Shown in pieces: positions 15,453-23,143 of a DNA stretch of 28,611 nt. The translations under genes and the position numbers were made by a program. Position 1 is the stretch's first letter. Every line of letters begins with the position of its first letter. Source of the DNA: CTSOIL-112 sp049291875 (GTDB lineage: Bacteria; Pseudomonadota; Gammaproteobacteria; Burkholderiales; Burkholderiaceae); contig JBATQE010000008.1 of assembly GCA_049291875.1 (NCBI GenBank), positions 1 to 28,611 of the forward strand, in the 5' to 3' direction. Under the pieces are notes generated by a model. The model was not told the DNA's origin and did not search any database. It saw nothing but the letters and a program-made list of their open reading frames with translations.

Positions 15453-17126
15453 ATGCCAAAACAATTTTTGCAACATCCTGATAACGTCAAAAATCCTGAA
15501 TGGTGGCGCGGTGCGAGTATTTACCAGATTTATCCGCGCTCGTATCAGGACAGCAACGGCGATGGTATCGGTGATCTGAAAGGGATTATCGAACGATTGC
15601 CGTATGTGGCGGAATTGGGTGTGGATGCGGTTTGGTTGTCGCCGTTTTTCACCTCGCCGATGAAGGATTTCGGTTACGACGTTTCGGACTATTGCGACGT
15701 TGATCCGATGTTCGGCACTCTGGATGATTTTAAACAGTTGGTGGCGCGGGCGCATGAGTTGGGCTTACGCGTGATTATCGATCAGGTGTTGAGTCACACA
15801 TCGGATCAACACGCGTGGTTCAAAGAGTCGCGTCAAAGTCGTGATAATCCAAAAGCCGACTGGTATGTGTGGGCGGATGCGAAATTCGATGGTTCCGTGC
15901 CCAACAACTGGCTGTCGATTTTCATTGGCAGCGCATGGCAGTGGGACTCCAAACGTGAACAGTATTATTTCCACAATTTTTTAACCAGTCAGCCGGATTT
16001 GAATTTGCATCATCCGCAAGTGCGCCAAGCCTTGTTCGATGTCGCACGGTTTTGGCTGGATATCGGTGTGGATGGGTTCAGATTGGATACCGTGAACTTC
16101 TATATCCATGATGCGCAACTGCGTGACAATCCCGGTCGCGGCCGTCCGATATGCAATGACAGCGGGGTTGTACCAAATAATCCGTATAGCTGGCAAACGC
16201 ATTTGTACGACAAATCGCAGCCTGAAAATATTCAGTTTCTGCGCGAATTACGCACAGTGCTGAATGAGTATCCGGGCATCACCACGATCGGTGAAATCGG
16301 TGACGAGCATCCGCTGGTATTGCAAGCGCAGTATACCGGGGGCGGCGACAAGCTGCATACCGCGTATTCATTCAGCCTGTTGGCCGAGCAAAACTCAGCG
16401 GAGCATTTTTACCGCACGTTTACCGAGTTTGAACAAGCGGTGCGGGATGGTTGGGCTTGCTGGTCGTTTGCCAACCACGACGTGAAGCGTGTGGCCAGCC
16501 GCTGGAGCGACGATCCACGAGCTTTGCGCTTGTATGCATCGTTGTTGATGACTTTGCGCGGCAGTCCATGCTTTTATCAAGGTGAAGAACTGGGCTTGAC
16601 CGAGGCCAAATTAACGTTTGAACAATTGCAAGACCCGTACGGCATCAGCATGTGGCCGGAAGAAGGCGGGCGCGATGGCTGTCGGACGCCGATGGTTTGG
16701 GATGCCAGCCGTCCGAACGCGGGATTTTCGCAAGGCAAACCGTGGCTGCCCGTTGCGCCCGAACACATTACTCGTGCGGTGAGCGAGCAGGATCAAGACC
16801 CGAACAGTTTGCTCAATTTTTACCGTCGTTGGTTCGAGACTCGCCGCGTCATGCCGATTTTATGGTCGGGTGCGATTGAGTTTTTGCCGCCGGATGAGCG
16901 AGTGTTTGCCTTTATCCGCAGCGACGGAACGCAACGTTTGTTGTGTGTGTTCAATCTATCCGATCAGGCATGTCAGTATATTTTGCCGCAGCATTGTGTT
17001 ATTCAATCAATGGCACAAGTGCCGCAGCAAGTCGACGCCGTAAAAACCGTACGCACTCAAAATTTACAACTATCGCCGTGGCAAACCCTGTTCGCATGGG
17101 TGGATGTCGCCGAGGTGAAACAATAA
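15453..17126 (+). CDS. alpha-Glucosidase, glycoside hydrolase family 13 (HaG-like)
   Basis: A 557-residue enzyme with no signal peptide, so cytoplasmic, hydrolysing alpha-1,4-linked (or related) glucosides after import. AGGAG precedes the ATG. GH13 motifs: YQIYPRSYQDSNGDGIGDL, DAVWLSPFFTSPMKDFGYDV, GVDGFRLDTVNFY with nucleophile D212, TTIGEIGDE with acid/base E281, and FANHD with D343. The sequence around these motifs closely recalls the Halomonas alpha-glucosidase HaG (subfamily GH13_23), known for maltose and short substrates and for transglycosylation. It is embedded between permease and ATPase genes, which supports use of the imported sugar. Together with the GH65 enzyme it gives the cell two parallel ways to split the disaccharide. 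Confidence 0.92.
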   Translation: MPKQFLQHPDNVKNPEWWRGASIYQIYPRSYQDSNGDGIGDLKGIIERLPYVAELGVDAVWLSPFFTSPMKDFGYDVSDYCDVDPMFGTLDDFKQLVARAHELGLRVIIDQVLSHTSDQHAWFKESRQSRDNPKADWYVWADAKFDGSVPNNWLSIFIGSAWQWDSKREQYYFHNFLTSQPDLNLHHPQVRQALFDVARFWLDIGVDGFRLDTVNFYIHDAQLRDNPGRGRPICNDSGVVPNNPYSWQTHLYDKSQPENIQFLRELRTVLNEYPGITTIGEIGDEHPLVLQAQYTGGGDKLHTAYSFSLLAEQNSAEHFYRTFTEFEQAVRDGWACWSFANHDVKRVASRWSDDPRALRLYASLLMTLRGSPCFYQGEELGLTEAKLTFEQLQDPYGISMWPEEGGRDGCRTPMVWDASRPNAGFSQGKPWLPVAPEHITRAVSEQDQDPNSLLNFYRRWFETRRVMPILWSGAIEFLPPDERVFAFIRSDGTQRLLCVFNLSDQACQYILPQHCVIQSMAQVPQQVDAVKTVRTQNLQLSPWQTLFAWVDVAEVKQ

Positions 17127-17137
17127 AGGAGATCAAA

Positions 17138-18331
17138 ATGGCAGAAATTCTCTTAAAGAACGTGAATAAAAAATATGGCAATAACCCGAACACGATTCAG
17201 GATGTGAACCTACACATCGGCGAGGGTGAATTTTGCGTATTTGTCGGTCCGTCCGGCTGTGGTAAATCCACCTTGCTGCGCATGATTGCCGGTTTGGAAG
17301 ACATTACCAGCGGTGATTTGTACATCGGCGGCAAGCGCATGAACGAAAAAGCGCCGTCTGAGCGCGGCGTATCGATGGTGTTTCAAAGCTATGCCCTGTA
17401 TCCGCACATGACGGTGCGCGAAAATATGGCTTTTGGCTTGAAAATCGCCAAGACGGATAACAGTACCATTGACCAAAAAGTAAATGAAGCTGCGCGGATT
17501 TTGCAGTTGGACAAACTGCTGGATCGTTTGCCGAAAGAACTCTCCGGTGGTCAACGTCAGCGTGTAGCGATTGGCCGAGCGATTGTGCGCAATCCGGACG
17601 TATTCTTGTTTGACGAGCCGTTGTCGAACTTGGATGCCGCGTTGCGTGTGCAAACCCGTATCGAAATCGCGCGCCTGCACGAAAACCTGAATGCCAGCAT
17701 GATCTATGTGACGCATGATCAGGTTGAGGCAATGACTTTGGCCGATAAAATCGTATTGCTCAACGCGGGTGAGGCGGTACGCAAAGACGGCTCGGTGGCG
17801 CAGTTTGGCGCGCCATTGGAGTTGTACCATTTCCCTGTGAATAAATTCGTGGCCGGCTTCATCGGCTCACCCAAAATGAATTTTATTCCGGGTAAATTGG
17901 TTCATGCCGAGCCGAATGAAGCCACGGTCGAAGTGGGTGGAAAAAATTTCCAAGTGCGCGTGAATGCGGTTGGCTTGCCAAAAGGCGCTCCGCTTGAACT
18001 GGGTATCCGTCCGGAACACGTGATCATCGCGACCGATGAGACCGAAAACGTAATTTACGGCAAAGTGGAATATTTGGAAAAACTGGGCGAAGCGTCCTAT
18101 CTGTATGTGCGCGTGACCGAAGATGCGGAAACCGTGACCGTGCGTCAATCGGGTGACAGTCAGTACAAAATGGGTGATGAAATCGCGCTGTATCTGAAAC
18201 CTCGTCGCGTTCATGCGTTTAAAGAAGATGGTCGCGCCTGCGCCCGCACCATCAAAACCGATACGGTTCAGGACAAATTGTTTGTCGCCGGTGTGGTGGG
18301 CAGTACTCCGATGCAGACGCAAACAGATTAA
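17138..18331 (+). CDS. Sugar ABC transporter ATPase, MalK/UgpC type
   Basis: A 397-residue ATPase powering the importer. The start at 17138 (MAEILLKNVNKKYG) has AAGGAGA upstream; a longer frame from 16943 overlaps the glucosidase and is unlikely. Motifs: Walker A GPSGCGKST (37-45), Q-loop Q83, signature LSGGQ (135-139), Walker B FLFDE (156-160), D-loop SNLDA and switch H193. After about residue 240 a TOBE/OB domain follows (NFIPGKL, LGIRPEHV, YLEKLGEASYLYV), as in MalK and UgpC. The gap to the glucosidase is 11 bases. It is probably the last gene of the operon, with a hairpin terminator about 120 bases downstream. Confidence 0.94.
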   Translation: MAEILLKNVNKKYGNNPNTIQDVNLHIGEGEFCVFVGPSGCGKSTLLRMIAGLEDITSGDLYIGGKRMNEKAPSERGVSMVFQSYALYPHMTVRENMAFGLKIAKTDNSTIDQKVNEAARILQLDKLLDRLPKELSGGQRQRVAIGRAIVRNPDVFLFDEPLSNLDAALRVQTRIEIARLHENLNASMIYVTHDQVEAMTLADKIVLLNAGEAVRKDGSVAQFGAPLELYHFPVNKFVAGFIGSPKMNFIPGKLVHAEPNEATVEVGGKNFQVRVNAVGLPKGAPLELGIRPEHVIIATDETENVIYGKVEYLEKLGEASYLYVRVTEDAETVTVRQSGDSQYKMGDEIALYLKPRRVHAFKEDGRACARTIKTDTVQDKLFVAGVVGSTPMQTQTD

Positions 18332-18450
18332 TTGTCTGGCGTATATTGGCTGTCATGAGCATTGGTTCAGAGTCATTGGCTCAGAGTCAATTGATATAAA
18401 GCTTTGATCTCCAAGTTCTCCTGTCATAGCGAGTGATCGGAGAATTTGCA

Positions 18451-18483
18451 CCGTGCGAAACGCATATTTCGCACGGTTTTTTT
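18451..18483 (+). terminator. Terminator of the sugar ABC operon
   Basis: CCGTGCGAAA (18451-18460) pairs with TTTCGCACGG (18467-18476), loop of 6, followed by a run of seven T's. It is the first strong terminator after the ATPase gene. Confidence 0.85.
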
Positions 18484-18531
18484 CGTTCTCGCTTGCACAG
18501 AATTTCATGTTATCAATCTCGAATGGCTTTA

Positions 18532-18540
18532 TGTGATAAT
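18532..18540 (+). promoter_or_regulatory. Extended -10 promoter candidate for the EI24-like gene
   Basis: TGTGATAAT fits the extended -10 form TGnTATAAT with one mismatch. No good -35 box is seen at the usual distance. It lies about 87 bases upstream of the start at 18627. Confidence 0.4.
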
Positions 18541-18626
18541 CTGATATACCGTTAACAGCGATTGCTGCAATTACTCTGAGTGCTGCAAATGGGTTGAAAG
18601 ATGAGGTTGAATTACAGGAGGGCTGT

Positions 18627-19526
18627 ATGGCTCGTGTGGTACAGGCATTGACGCGTGCGTTGACTTTAATGTTTTCGCCACGCGTTTGGTTATTGATTTG
18701 GAAACCGGCATTGTTCTCTGCACTGTTTTGGTTGTTCATTGTGCTGGTGGTCGGCGTGATTTGGGGCGATGATATTCGTGCCGTCATGATGCGGGTGCAA
18801 AGCTGGATTGACGGTCAATGGGTCGGTAACAATTGGTGGGAAATGGCGCTCAATGGCGTGATGGGCTTTTTTGCCTTCATGCTCACAGCCGTGCTCTTTG
18901 TGGTGCTGACCGTGATTTGGGCGATGGTGCTGATCAGTGTGTTTGGCATGAGCCATATCAATCGGCTGGTGGCGAGCCGTTACTTTCCGAATTTGCACCG
19001 TGAGGGCAAATTGTCCACATGGCAATCGATCTGGCACACGATGAAGTGGACTTTTTGGTTCGCCTTCTTTTGGATTATTTCTGTTCCCGCGTATGTATTA
19101 GCCGGTGTGGGGGCGTTGATTCATGGTGGGATTATCGCGCGCTACAATCAGAAGGTATTTACGCTGGATGCCTTGGCCGATCATGCGACGCATGAGGAAT
19201 TTGAAATCATTGCCCAGCGGCATAATCTGAATTTGTTTTTGTTGGGTGTCGCGGTGACTTTATTGGGGGCTTTTCCGACGTTTGTATGGATTGGCTCTGT
19301 GCTGGGTTTGGTCTTGTTGCCTGTGACGGCGATTTTATCGGTGTTGACCTTTACTGCATTATTCACCTATTGCGGCTTGGCGTATAGTTTGTATTGCTTA
19401 CAGGCATTGCAGGATTTACGCGAGGAGAGGAATGTGGGGAAAATCGCGAATGTGCCGCCGTTGCCTGACACCTCGGCGCGGACAGAGCCGATGATTGAGC
19501 AAGCGGACGAAGGAGCGGCTGTATGA
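18627..19526 (+). CDS. EI24/CysZ-like integral membrane protein
   Basis: A 299-residue inner-membrane protein. The ATG at 18627 has a strong AGGAGG five bases upstream; a TTG start at 18594 is possible but less likely. About five to six hydrophobic segments are visible, including WLLIWKPALFSALFWLFIVL, FMLTAVLFVVLTVIWAMVLI, WFAFFWIISVPAYVLAGVGA and a C-terminal pair before a hydrophilic tail. The arrangement and the middle YNQKVFTLDALADHAT section fit the EI24 family, whose best-known member CysZ moves sulfate. Whether this one transports sulfate cannot be told; no cysteine genes are nearby. Its stop overlaps the start of the next gene by 4 bases (ATGA), indicating translational coupling. Confidence 0.75.
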   Translation: MARVVQALTRALTLMFSPRVWLLIWKPALFSALFWLFIVLVVGVIWGDDIRAVMMRVQSWIDGQWVGNNWWEMALNGVMGFFAFMLTAVLFVVLTVIWAMVLISVFGMSHINRLVASRYFPNLHREGKLSTWQSIWHTMKWTFWFAFFWIISVPAYVLAGVGALIHGGIIARYNQKVFTLDALADHATHEEFEIIAQRHNLNLFLLGVAVTLLGAFPTFVWIGSVLGLVLLPVTAILSVLTFTALFTYCGLAYSLYCLQALQDLREERNVGKIANVPPLPDTSARTEPMIEQADEGAAV

Positions 19527-20302
19527 AATTCGGTTTGATGATTATTGGCGATGAGATTGTGCAGGGTACGCGTGCGGATGCGCATTTCCCGGCGATCAAG
19601 CAATTGCTGGCCGAGCGCGGTTTGCGTCTGGCGTGGGTCGAATATGTGTGCGATGACCGGGCGGAGTTGGTGAAACGACTCCAACGCAGCTTCGCCGAAT
19701 CGATTCCCGTTTTGGTCACTGGTGGTATTGGCGCAACGCCGGATGATCACACGCGCCAAGCGGCAGCTGAGGCTTTGGGTTTGCCGATGGCGCTCAATCC
19801 CGAAGCGGTGGCTTTGATCGACGCGGCGGCGCAAAAGCGCGGTGAAACGGACTTGAACGGTGCGACGCATCAGCAGCGTCGGCAGATGGGCAATTTTGTG
19901 GTTGGGGCGCAGTTGATTCCGAATCGGTTCAACGGCATTGCGGGTTTTAGCATTCGACAGCATTATTTTATGCCGGGTTTTCCGGTGATGGCTCATCCGA
20001 TGGTGATGTGGATTTTGGACACCTATTACCGCGACTGGTTTTTCAAGGATGGCTTTGCGCAACGCTCGTGCATGGTGTATGAGCTGCAAGAATCGCAAAT
20101 CGCGCCGCTGATGGAGGCGATTGAACGTGAGTACGTCGGCGTGCAAACCTACAGCTTGCCAACGCTGGGGCATTATGGTGAAATCAAACGCTACAGCATT
20201 GAGTTGGGCGTGAAAGCGGAGGGCGAGGCCGCCGTTGCATTGGATACGGCATGGACGCGTTTACTCGAACAGGTACAAGCGATTGGTGGACAGTTGACGT
20301 AG
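19523..20302 (+). CDS. Short CinA-type protein (molybdopterin-binding / MoCF domain)
   Basis: A 259-residue cytoplasmic protein starting in the ATGA overlap with the preceding gene. The N-terminal 170 residues match the MoaB/Mog/CinA fold: MIIGDEIVQGTRADAHFPAI, then VLVTGGIGATPDDHTRQAAAEALG, the signature loop of molybdopterin-binding domains. Full-length CinA proteins (about 400 residues) carry a C-terminal NMN deamidase domain; that is absent here, so this belongs to the short competence/damage-inducible protein A group of uncertain role. In CinA this domain acts as an ADP-ribose pyrophosphatase, but activity here is not shown. A clean terminator follows. Confidence 0.85.
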   Translation: MKFGLMIIGDEIVQGTRADAHFPAIKQLLAERGLRLAWVEYVCDDRAELVKRLQRSFAESIPVLVTGGIGATPDDHTRQAAAEALGLPMALNPEAVALIDAAAQKRGETDLNGATHQQRRQMGNFVVGAQLIPNRFNGIAGFSIRQHYFMPGFPVMAHPMVMWILDTYYRDWFFKDGFAQRSCMVYELQESQIAPLMEAIEREYVGVQTYSLPTLGHYGEIKRYSIELGVKAEGEAAVALDTAWTRLLEQVQAIGGQLT

Positions 20303-20401
20303 TGACAGGGCGCGAGACTTATGGCGCTGAGCGCGAATGATGAATGCAATTGATGGGCTTCGGTTACAGACAGGCATTTATTTCTGAGTTTGGTCAAAAA
20401 T

Positions 20402-20434
20402 AAAAGGTTCAGCGCACTGCACTGAACCTTTTTT
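20402..20434. terminator. Bidirectional terminator between CinA-like and ferredoxin genes
   Basis: AAAAGGTTCAG (20402-20412) pairs perfectly with CTGAACCTTTT (20422-20432), 9-base loop, with T's on the + strand and A's at the start. It separates two convergent genes. Confidence 0.88.
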
Positions 20435-20458
20435 GATTGATGTCGATCAACTGCTTGC

Positions 20459-20785
20459 TTATTCTTTGATCAAATATTGCAATTTATCCGTGCGTTTGGC
20501 CCATTCATCCGCATCGGGTAATGCGCCTTCCATGCGCGAAATTGTTGGCCATTTTTTCGATAGCTCGGCATTCAATGCGATCATGTGCTGTTGATTGGCC
20601 GGGACGTCTTCTTCCGGCACAATGGCCTCTACCGGACACTCGGGAATACACACCGCGCAGTCGATGCATTCGTCGGGGTCAATCGTTAAAAAATTCGGCC
20701 CTTTTTTGAAGCAATCCACGGGACACACGTCCACACAGTCGGTGTAACGGCATTGGATGCAGGCTTCGAGTACTACGTGGGTCAT
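20459..20785 (-). CDS. fdxA: Seven-iron ferredoxin FdxA ([3Fe-4S][4Fe-4S])
   Basis: A 108-residue soluble electron carrier. Starting MTHVVLEACIQC, it has the Cys arrangement of 7Fe ferredoxins: C9, C17 and C50 fit the [3Fe-4S] cluster, and C21, C40, C43 and C46 fit the [4Fe-4S] cluster. The C-terminal 45 residues (AELSKKWPTI, WAKR) are typical of the proteobacterial FdxA type. AAGGA precedes the ATG. It lies 93 bases downstream of the DAHP synthase gene in the same orientation and has its own TATAAT box, so it is probably an independent unit. The redox partner is unknown from context. Confidence 0.95.
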   Translation of the reverse strand: MTHVVLEACIQCRYTDCVDVCPVDCFKKGPNFLTIDPDECIDCAVCIPECPVEAIVPEEDVPANQQHMIALNAELSKKWPTISRMEGALPDADEWAKRTDKLQYLIKE

Positions 20786-20849
20786 GATTCAATCCTTATC
20801 GGGTGATGGTGTTGCAGGGGCTTAATAACGATGGCTGATTAAGGCCGCC

Positions 20850-20884
20850 ATTATAGTTTGTTTTTTAAAGGTTTGTAATTAGGC
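20850..20884 (-). promoter_or_regulatory. Promoter candidate for fdxA
   Basis: Read on the minus strand, a perfect TATAAT box lies at 20855-20850. The -35 region 17 bases upstream is weak (TTACAA) and lies within the 3' end of the DAHP synthase gene. The leader to the start at 20785 is about 60 bases. Confidence 0.5.
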
Positions 20885-21967
20885 TTTTGAACGAGACTCA
20901 TGGCGATGGAGCAGCGGCGTTTTGAGCAACTCGCGCATTTCGGTCAATATGCGCTCAGTGGTTGGCCAATTGATGCAGGCATCCGTTACCGAACAGCCGT
21001 ACAGCATTTGGCTATGATCTTCCAAAATCGCTTGATTGCCCGCCTCGATAAAGCTCTCGATCATCACGCCGATGATGGAGGTATTGCCTTCGCGGATCTG
21101 GTGCGCCACATCTTTGAGTACCAGCGGTTGAAAATCATGGTTTTTCCACGAATTGGCATGCGAGCAGTCAATCATGATATTGGCCGGCAGTTGGGCTTTA
21201 TTCAGCGCCTTTTCTGCCAGCGATACAGACACGGTGTCGTAGTTCGGGCGACCGCCGCCGCCGCGCAATACGGTGTGTGCATAGGCATTGCCACGTGTGC
21301 GGATGATGGCGGTTTCGCCTCTTTCGTTGATGCCCAAGAAACTGTGCGGCGCAGAGGCTGACAAAATACCATTCACCGCTGCGTCAAGTGAGCCATCCGT
21401 GGCATTTTTAAAGCCAACCGGCGTGGATAGGCCGGACGCCATCTCGCGGTGGGTTTGTGACTCGGCTGTGCGCGCGCCAATTGCAGTCCAAGCGATCAAA
21501 TCGCCATAATATTGTGGTGCAATCGGATCGAGCGCTTCGGTTGCGGCAGGCAGACCCAGCTCATTAACATCCAGTAGAAACTGGCGCGCCTTTTGCATGC
21601 CCTGATCAATGTGAAACGAGTCATCCATATTCGGATCGTTGATAAACCCTTTCCAACCCGTCGAGGTGCGCGGTTTTTCAAAATATACCCGCATCACGAT
21701 GTACACGGTATCACTCAACTCATCCGCCAAGGTTTTTAGACGACGCGCGTAGTCCAAACCGGCTTCGGGATCGTGGATGGAGCAAGGGCCGACCACCACC
21801 ATCAAACGATGATCTTTACCGTCCAGAATGTTTTGTAAGACTTTGCGCCCGCTCTCCACGGTGCGTGCTGCTGATTCGGACAAAGGAATTCGCTGCTTGA
21901 TTTCAGCGGGAGAGGGCATATGGCCAACGCTGGTGACGTTGAGGTTTTCGGTACGGGAAGTAGGCAT
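20879..21967 (-). CDS. aroG: 3-Deoxy-7-phosphoheptulonate (DAHP) synthase, class I
   Basis: A 362-residue cytoplasmic enzyme for the first step of the shikimate pathway: phosphoenolpyruvate plus erythrose-4-phosphate to DAHP. Type I alpha motifs: VVVGPCSIHDP near residue 58, MRVYFEKPRTSTGWKG, TEALDPIAPQY, SQTHREMASGL, PVGFKNATDG, RGGGGRPNYD and DCSHANS, which include metal- and substrate-binding residues. The length is normal. The ATG at 21967 has a weak ribosome-binding site; the ATG of MPSPAEIK (residue 17) is an alternative. The sequence does not let me decide which aromatic amino acid inhibits it, so the symbol indicates the family (AroF/G/H). A strong promoter lies upstream at 22026-22054. 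Confidence 0.94.
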   Translation of the reverse strand: MPTSRTENLNVTSVGHMPSPAEIKQRIPLSESAARTVESGRKVLQNILDGKDHRLMVVVGPCSIHDPEAGLDYARRLKTLADELSDTVYIVMRVYFEKPRTSTGWKGFINDPNMDDSFHIDQGMQKARQFLLDVNELGLPAATEALDPIAPQYYGDLIAWTAIGARTAESQTHREMASGLSTPVGFKNATDGSLDAAVNGILSASAPHSFLGINERGETAIIRTRGNAYAHTVLRGGGGRPNYDTVSVSLAEKALNKAQLPANIMIDCSHANSWKNHDFQPLVLKDVAHQIREGNTSIIGVMIESFIEAGNQAILEDHSQMLYGCSVTDACINWPTTERILTEMRELLKTPLLHRHESRSKA

Positions 21968-22025
21968 GGGGCGGACTAATCAGCAAAAATATAAGCAAAA
22001 AGACGACAAATACAAAGAATTCGTT

Positions 22026-22054
22026 ATTGTACGTGTAGCCGCAGCGTGTGACAA
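22026..22054 (-). promoter_or_regulatory. Sigma-70 promoter of aroG
   Basis: Read on the minus strand, TTGTCA (22054-22049) and TACAAT (22031-22026) are separated by exactly 17 bases, 5 of 6 matches each. The leader to the start at 21967 is about 50 bases. Confidence 0.65.
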
Positions 22055-22090
22055 TTAAAGCGCTGCGCTAATTGGATGAGGGTCGTTTTT

Positions 22091-22120
22091 TTGACGGTTT
22101 TTTGGGTCAAATGCTACAAT
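22091..22120 (+). promoter_or_regulatory. Sigma-70 promoter candidate reading toward glnB
   Basis: TTGACG (22091-22096) and TACAAT (22115-22120) lie 18 bases apart, 5 of 6 matches each. The start would be about 350 bases before glnB, so it gives a long leader, or drives a small RNA not otherwise visible. Confidence 0.55.
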
Positions 22121-22251
22121 CACACGCAACATTTGGTTTGTGCTGACTGCTGTGGCCGTTATGCTTGGTTTGTTCAACAGACAGGGCGCAGGCGCAGTGA
22201 GCGAATAGTGTTGCCGAATTTTCATTCAAATCGCTTGAAAATAATGCGATT

Positions 22252-22268
22252 TTCACCAAAATGGTGCA
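22252..22268. promoter_or_regulatory. NtrC-binding-site-like palindrome upstream of glnB
   Basis: TTCACCAAAATGGTGCA matches the classical NtrC (GlnG) palindrome TGCACCA-N3-TGGTGCA at all but one defined position. Its centre (22260) lies about 74 bases upstream of the expected start from the sigma-54-like element at 22308-22323. Confidence 0.65.
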
Positions 22269-22307
22269 ATACAGGCGGATTTCAAGCCATTATGCGTCGA
22301 TGAATTA

Positions 22308-22323
22308 TGGCAAAATCCTTGTC
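22308..22323 (+). promoter_or_regulatory. Sigma-54-like promoter candidate for glnB
   Basis: TGGCAAAATCCTTGTC fits the sigma-54 form TGGCAC-N5-TTGCA in the -24 element and in spacing, but the -12 element has GT in place of the conserved GC. The NtrC-like palindrome 50 bases upstream makes it more credible. The start at 22478 is about 145 bases downstream of the predicted transcription start. Confidence 0.45.
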
Positions 22324-22477
22324 ACACGTATGGCTTAGAATGTAAGCAAATGCGGAATAATTCTACCGTTTGCGCTGATTGATTCGCGAAATTGTTCGCA
22401 TCGGAATAAACAGGTAAACTGAACTCAAGCCATTGATTTTATTATTTTTTGTCACGGAAAAAGGAAAAGGACTGACC

Positions 22478-22816
22478 ATGAAAGAAATTACAGCAATCAT
22501 CAAACCGTTTAAGCTGGATGAAGTTCGTGAGGCGCTGGCAGAGGTTGGTGTTACGGGCTTAACTGTGACCGAAGTCAAAGGTTTTGGTCGTCAAAAAGGC
22601 CATACCGAGTTATATCGCGGTGCCGAATACGTGGTGGATTTTTTGCCCAAAGTCAAAGTGGAATTGGTGATTGACGACGGTTTGGTGGATACCGCCGTGG
22701 ATGCCATCATCAAAGCGGCACATACGGGTAAAATCGGCGACGGTAAAATTTTCGTACGTACTATTGACGAAGTGATTCGTATCCGTACCGGCGAAACCGG
22801 CTCGGATGCGGTGTAA
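22478..22816 (+). CDS. glnB: Nitrogen regulatory P-II protein
   Basis: A 112-residue trimeric signal protein sensing 2-oxoglutarate, ATP/ADP and, through uridylylation, glutamine. The start at 22478 (MKEITAIIKPFKLDEVREAL) follows AAGGAAAAGG. The T-loop GFGRQKGHTELYRGAEY is present with the uridylylation site Y51, and the C-terminal signature TGKIGDGKIFVRTIDEVIRIRTGE is intact. By sequence it is GlnB/GlnK-like. An NtrC-like site and a sigma-54-like promoter in front are more usual for nitrogen-limited P-II genes (glnK). However, no amtB follows; the next gene is an MFS transporter on the same strand behind its own promoter. The symbol glnB is therefore given with the reservation that it may work as a GlnK. 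Confidence 0.95.
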   Translation: MKEITAIIKPFKLDEVREALAEVGVTGLTVTEVKGFGRQKGHTELYRGAEYVVDFLPKVKVELVIDDGLVDTAVDAIIKAAHTGKIGDGKIFVRTIDEVIRIRTGETGSDAV

Positions 22817-22898
22817 TTCGCAGCGCATAAAGCGTCCACAAATATAGAGCGCAGCATGGTGTAGGTGGCGAACATTGCGTCATTCAGCGCGATACGCT

Positions 22899-22930
22899 CG
22901 GCCAAACACTTCATACAGGGTGTTTGGCCG
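22899..22930. terminator. Hairpin terminator candidate after glnB
   Basis: CGGCCAAACAC (22899-22909) pairs perfectly with GTGTTTGGCCG (22920-22930), 10-base loop. There is no proper T-run after it (ATTGTATTTG), so it may be a weak or Rho-assisted terminator, or an mRNA-stabilising hairpin. Confidence 0.55.
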
Positions 22931-23043
22931 ATTGTATTTGAGCGGTTTGATTCCATGTTTATGGCTCATCCGGATTGATCGCGGAGAAACTATGCACGAT
23001 TATGCGCGGATTTGAATAGTTTCCTTGTGTTTGCGCGTTCGGT

Positions 23044-23049
23044 TATAAT
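23044..23049 (+). promoter_or_regulatory. -10 box candidate for the MFS transporter gene
   Basis: A perfect TATAAT. The -35 region at 17 bases spacing (TTCCTT) is poor. The leader would be about 90 bases. Confidence 0.4.
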
Positions 23050-23143
23050 CATTTCCTATCCATTATTCATACCTCCATTGATTCATACGCTGTGCCGACC
23101 CTCAGGGTTCTGTTGACTGGTTTGAACAACAATTTGCTATCCC

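Larger units (their letters stand above)
18332..18626. other. Intergenic region after the sugar operon
   Basis: It contains a near-tandem pair of short repeats (TTCAGAGTCATTGG followed by CTCAGAGTCAATTG, about 18364-18392), the operon terminator at 18451-18483 and an extended -10 promoter candidate at 18532-18540. No coding sequence is supported. Confidence 0.55.
21968..22477. other. Divergent regulatory region between aroG and glnB
   Basis: A 510-base region. From left to right it holds the aroG promoter (-), a small near-palindrome AGCGCTGCGCT around 22057-22070, a sigma-70-like promoter (+), an inverted repeat AAATCGC/GCGATTT (22228-22234 and 22246-22252), an NtrC-like site, a sigma-54-like promoter and the glnB ribosome-binding site. 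The only sizeable open frame (22076-22303, +) has no recognisable family and an unlikely composition. Confidence 0.6.
22817..23143. other. Intergenic region between glnB and the MFS transporter gene
   Basis: It contains a long hairpin at 22899-22930 and a TATAAT box at 23044-23049. No gene is supported; a minus-strand frame (22956-22591) mostly shadows glnB. Confidence 0.5.

Noticed and set aside
16943..17137. Longer start for the ABC ATPase
   Set aside because: It would overlap the alpha-glucosidase gene by nearly 200 bases; the ATG at 17138 has a strong AAGGAGA and begins the conserved domain.
22076..22303. Open frame upstream of glnB
   Set aside because: It overlaps promoter and NtrC-like signals, has no ribosome-binding site of note and no recognisable family.
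22591..22956. Minus-strand frame across the end of glnB
   Set aside because: More than half is antisense to glnB and it runs through the hairpin; no family resemblance.
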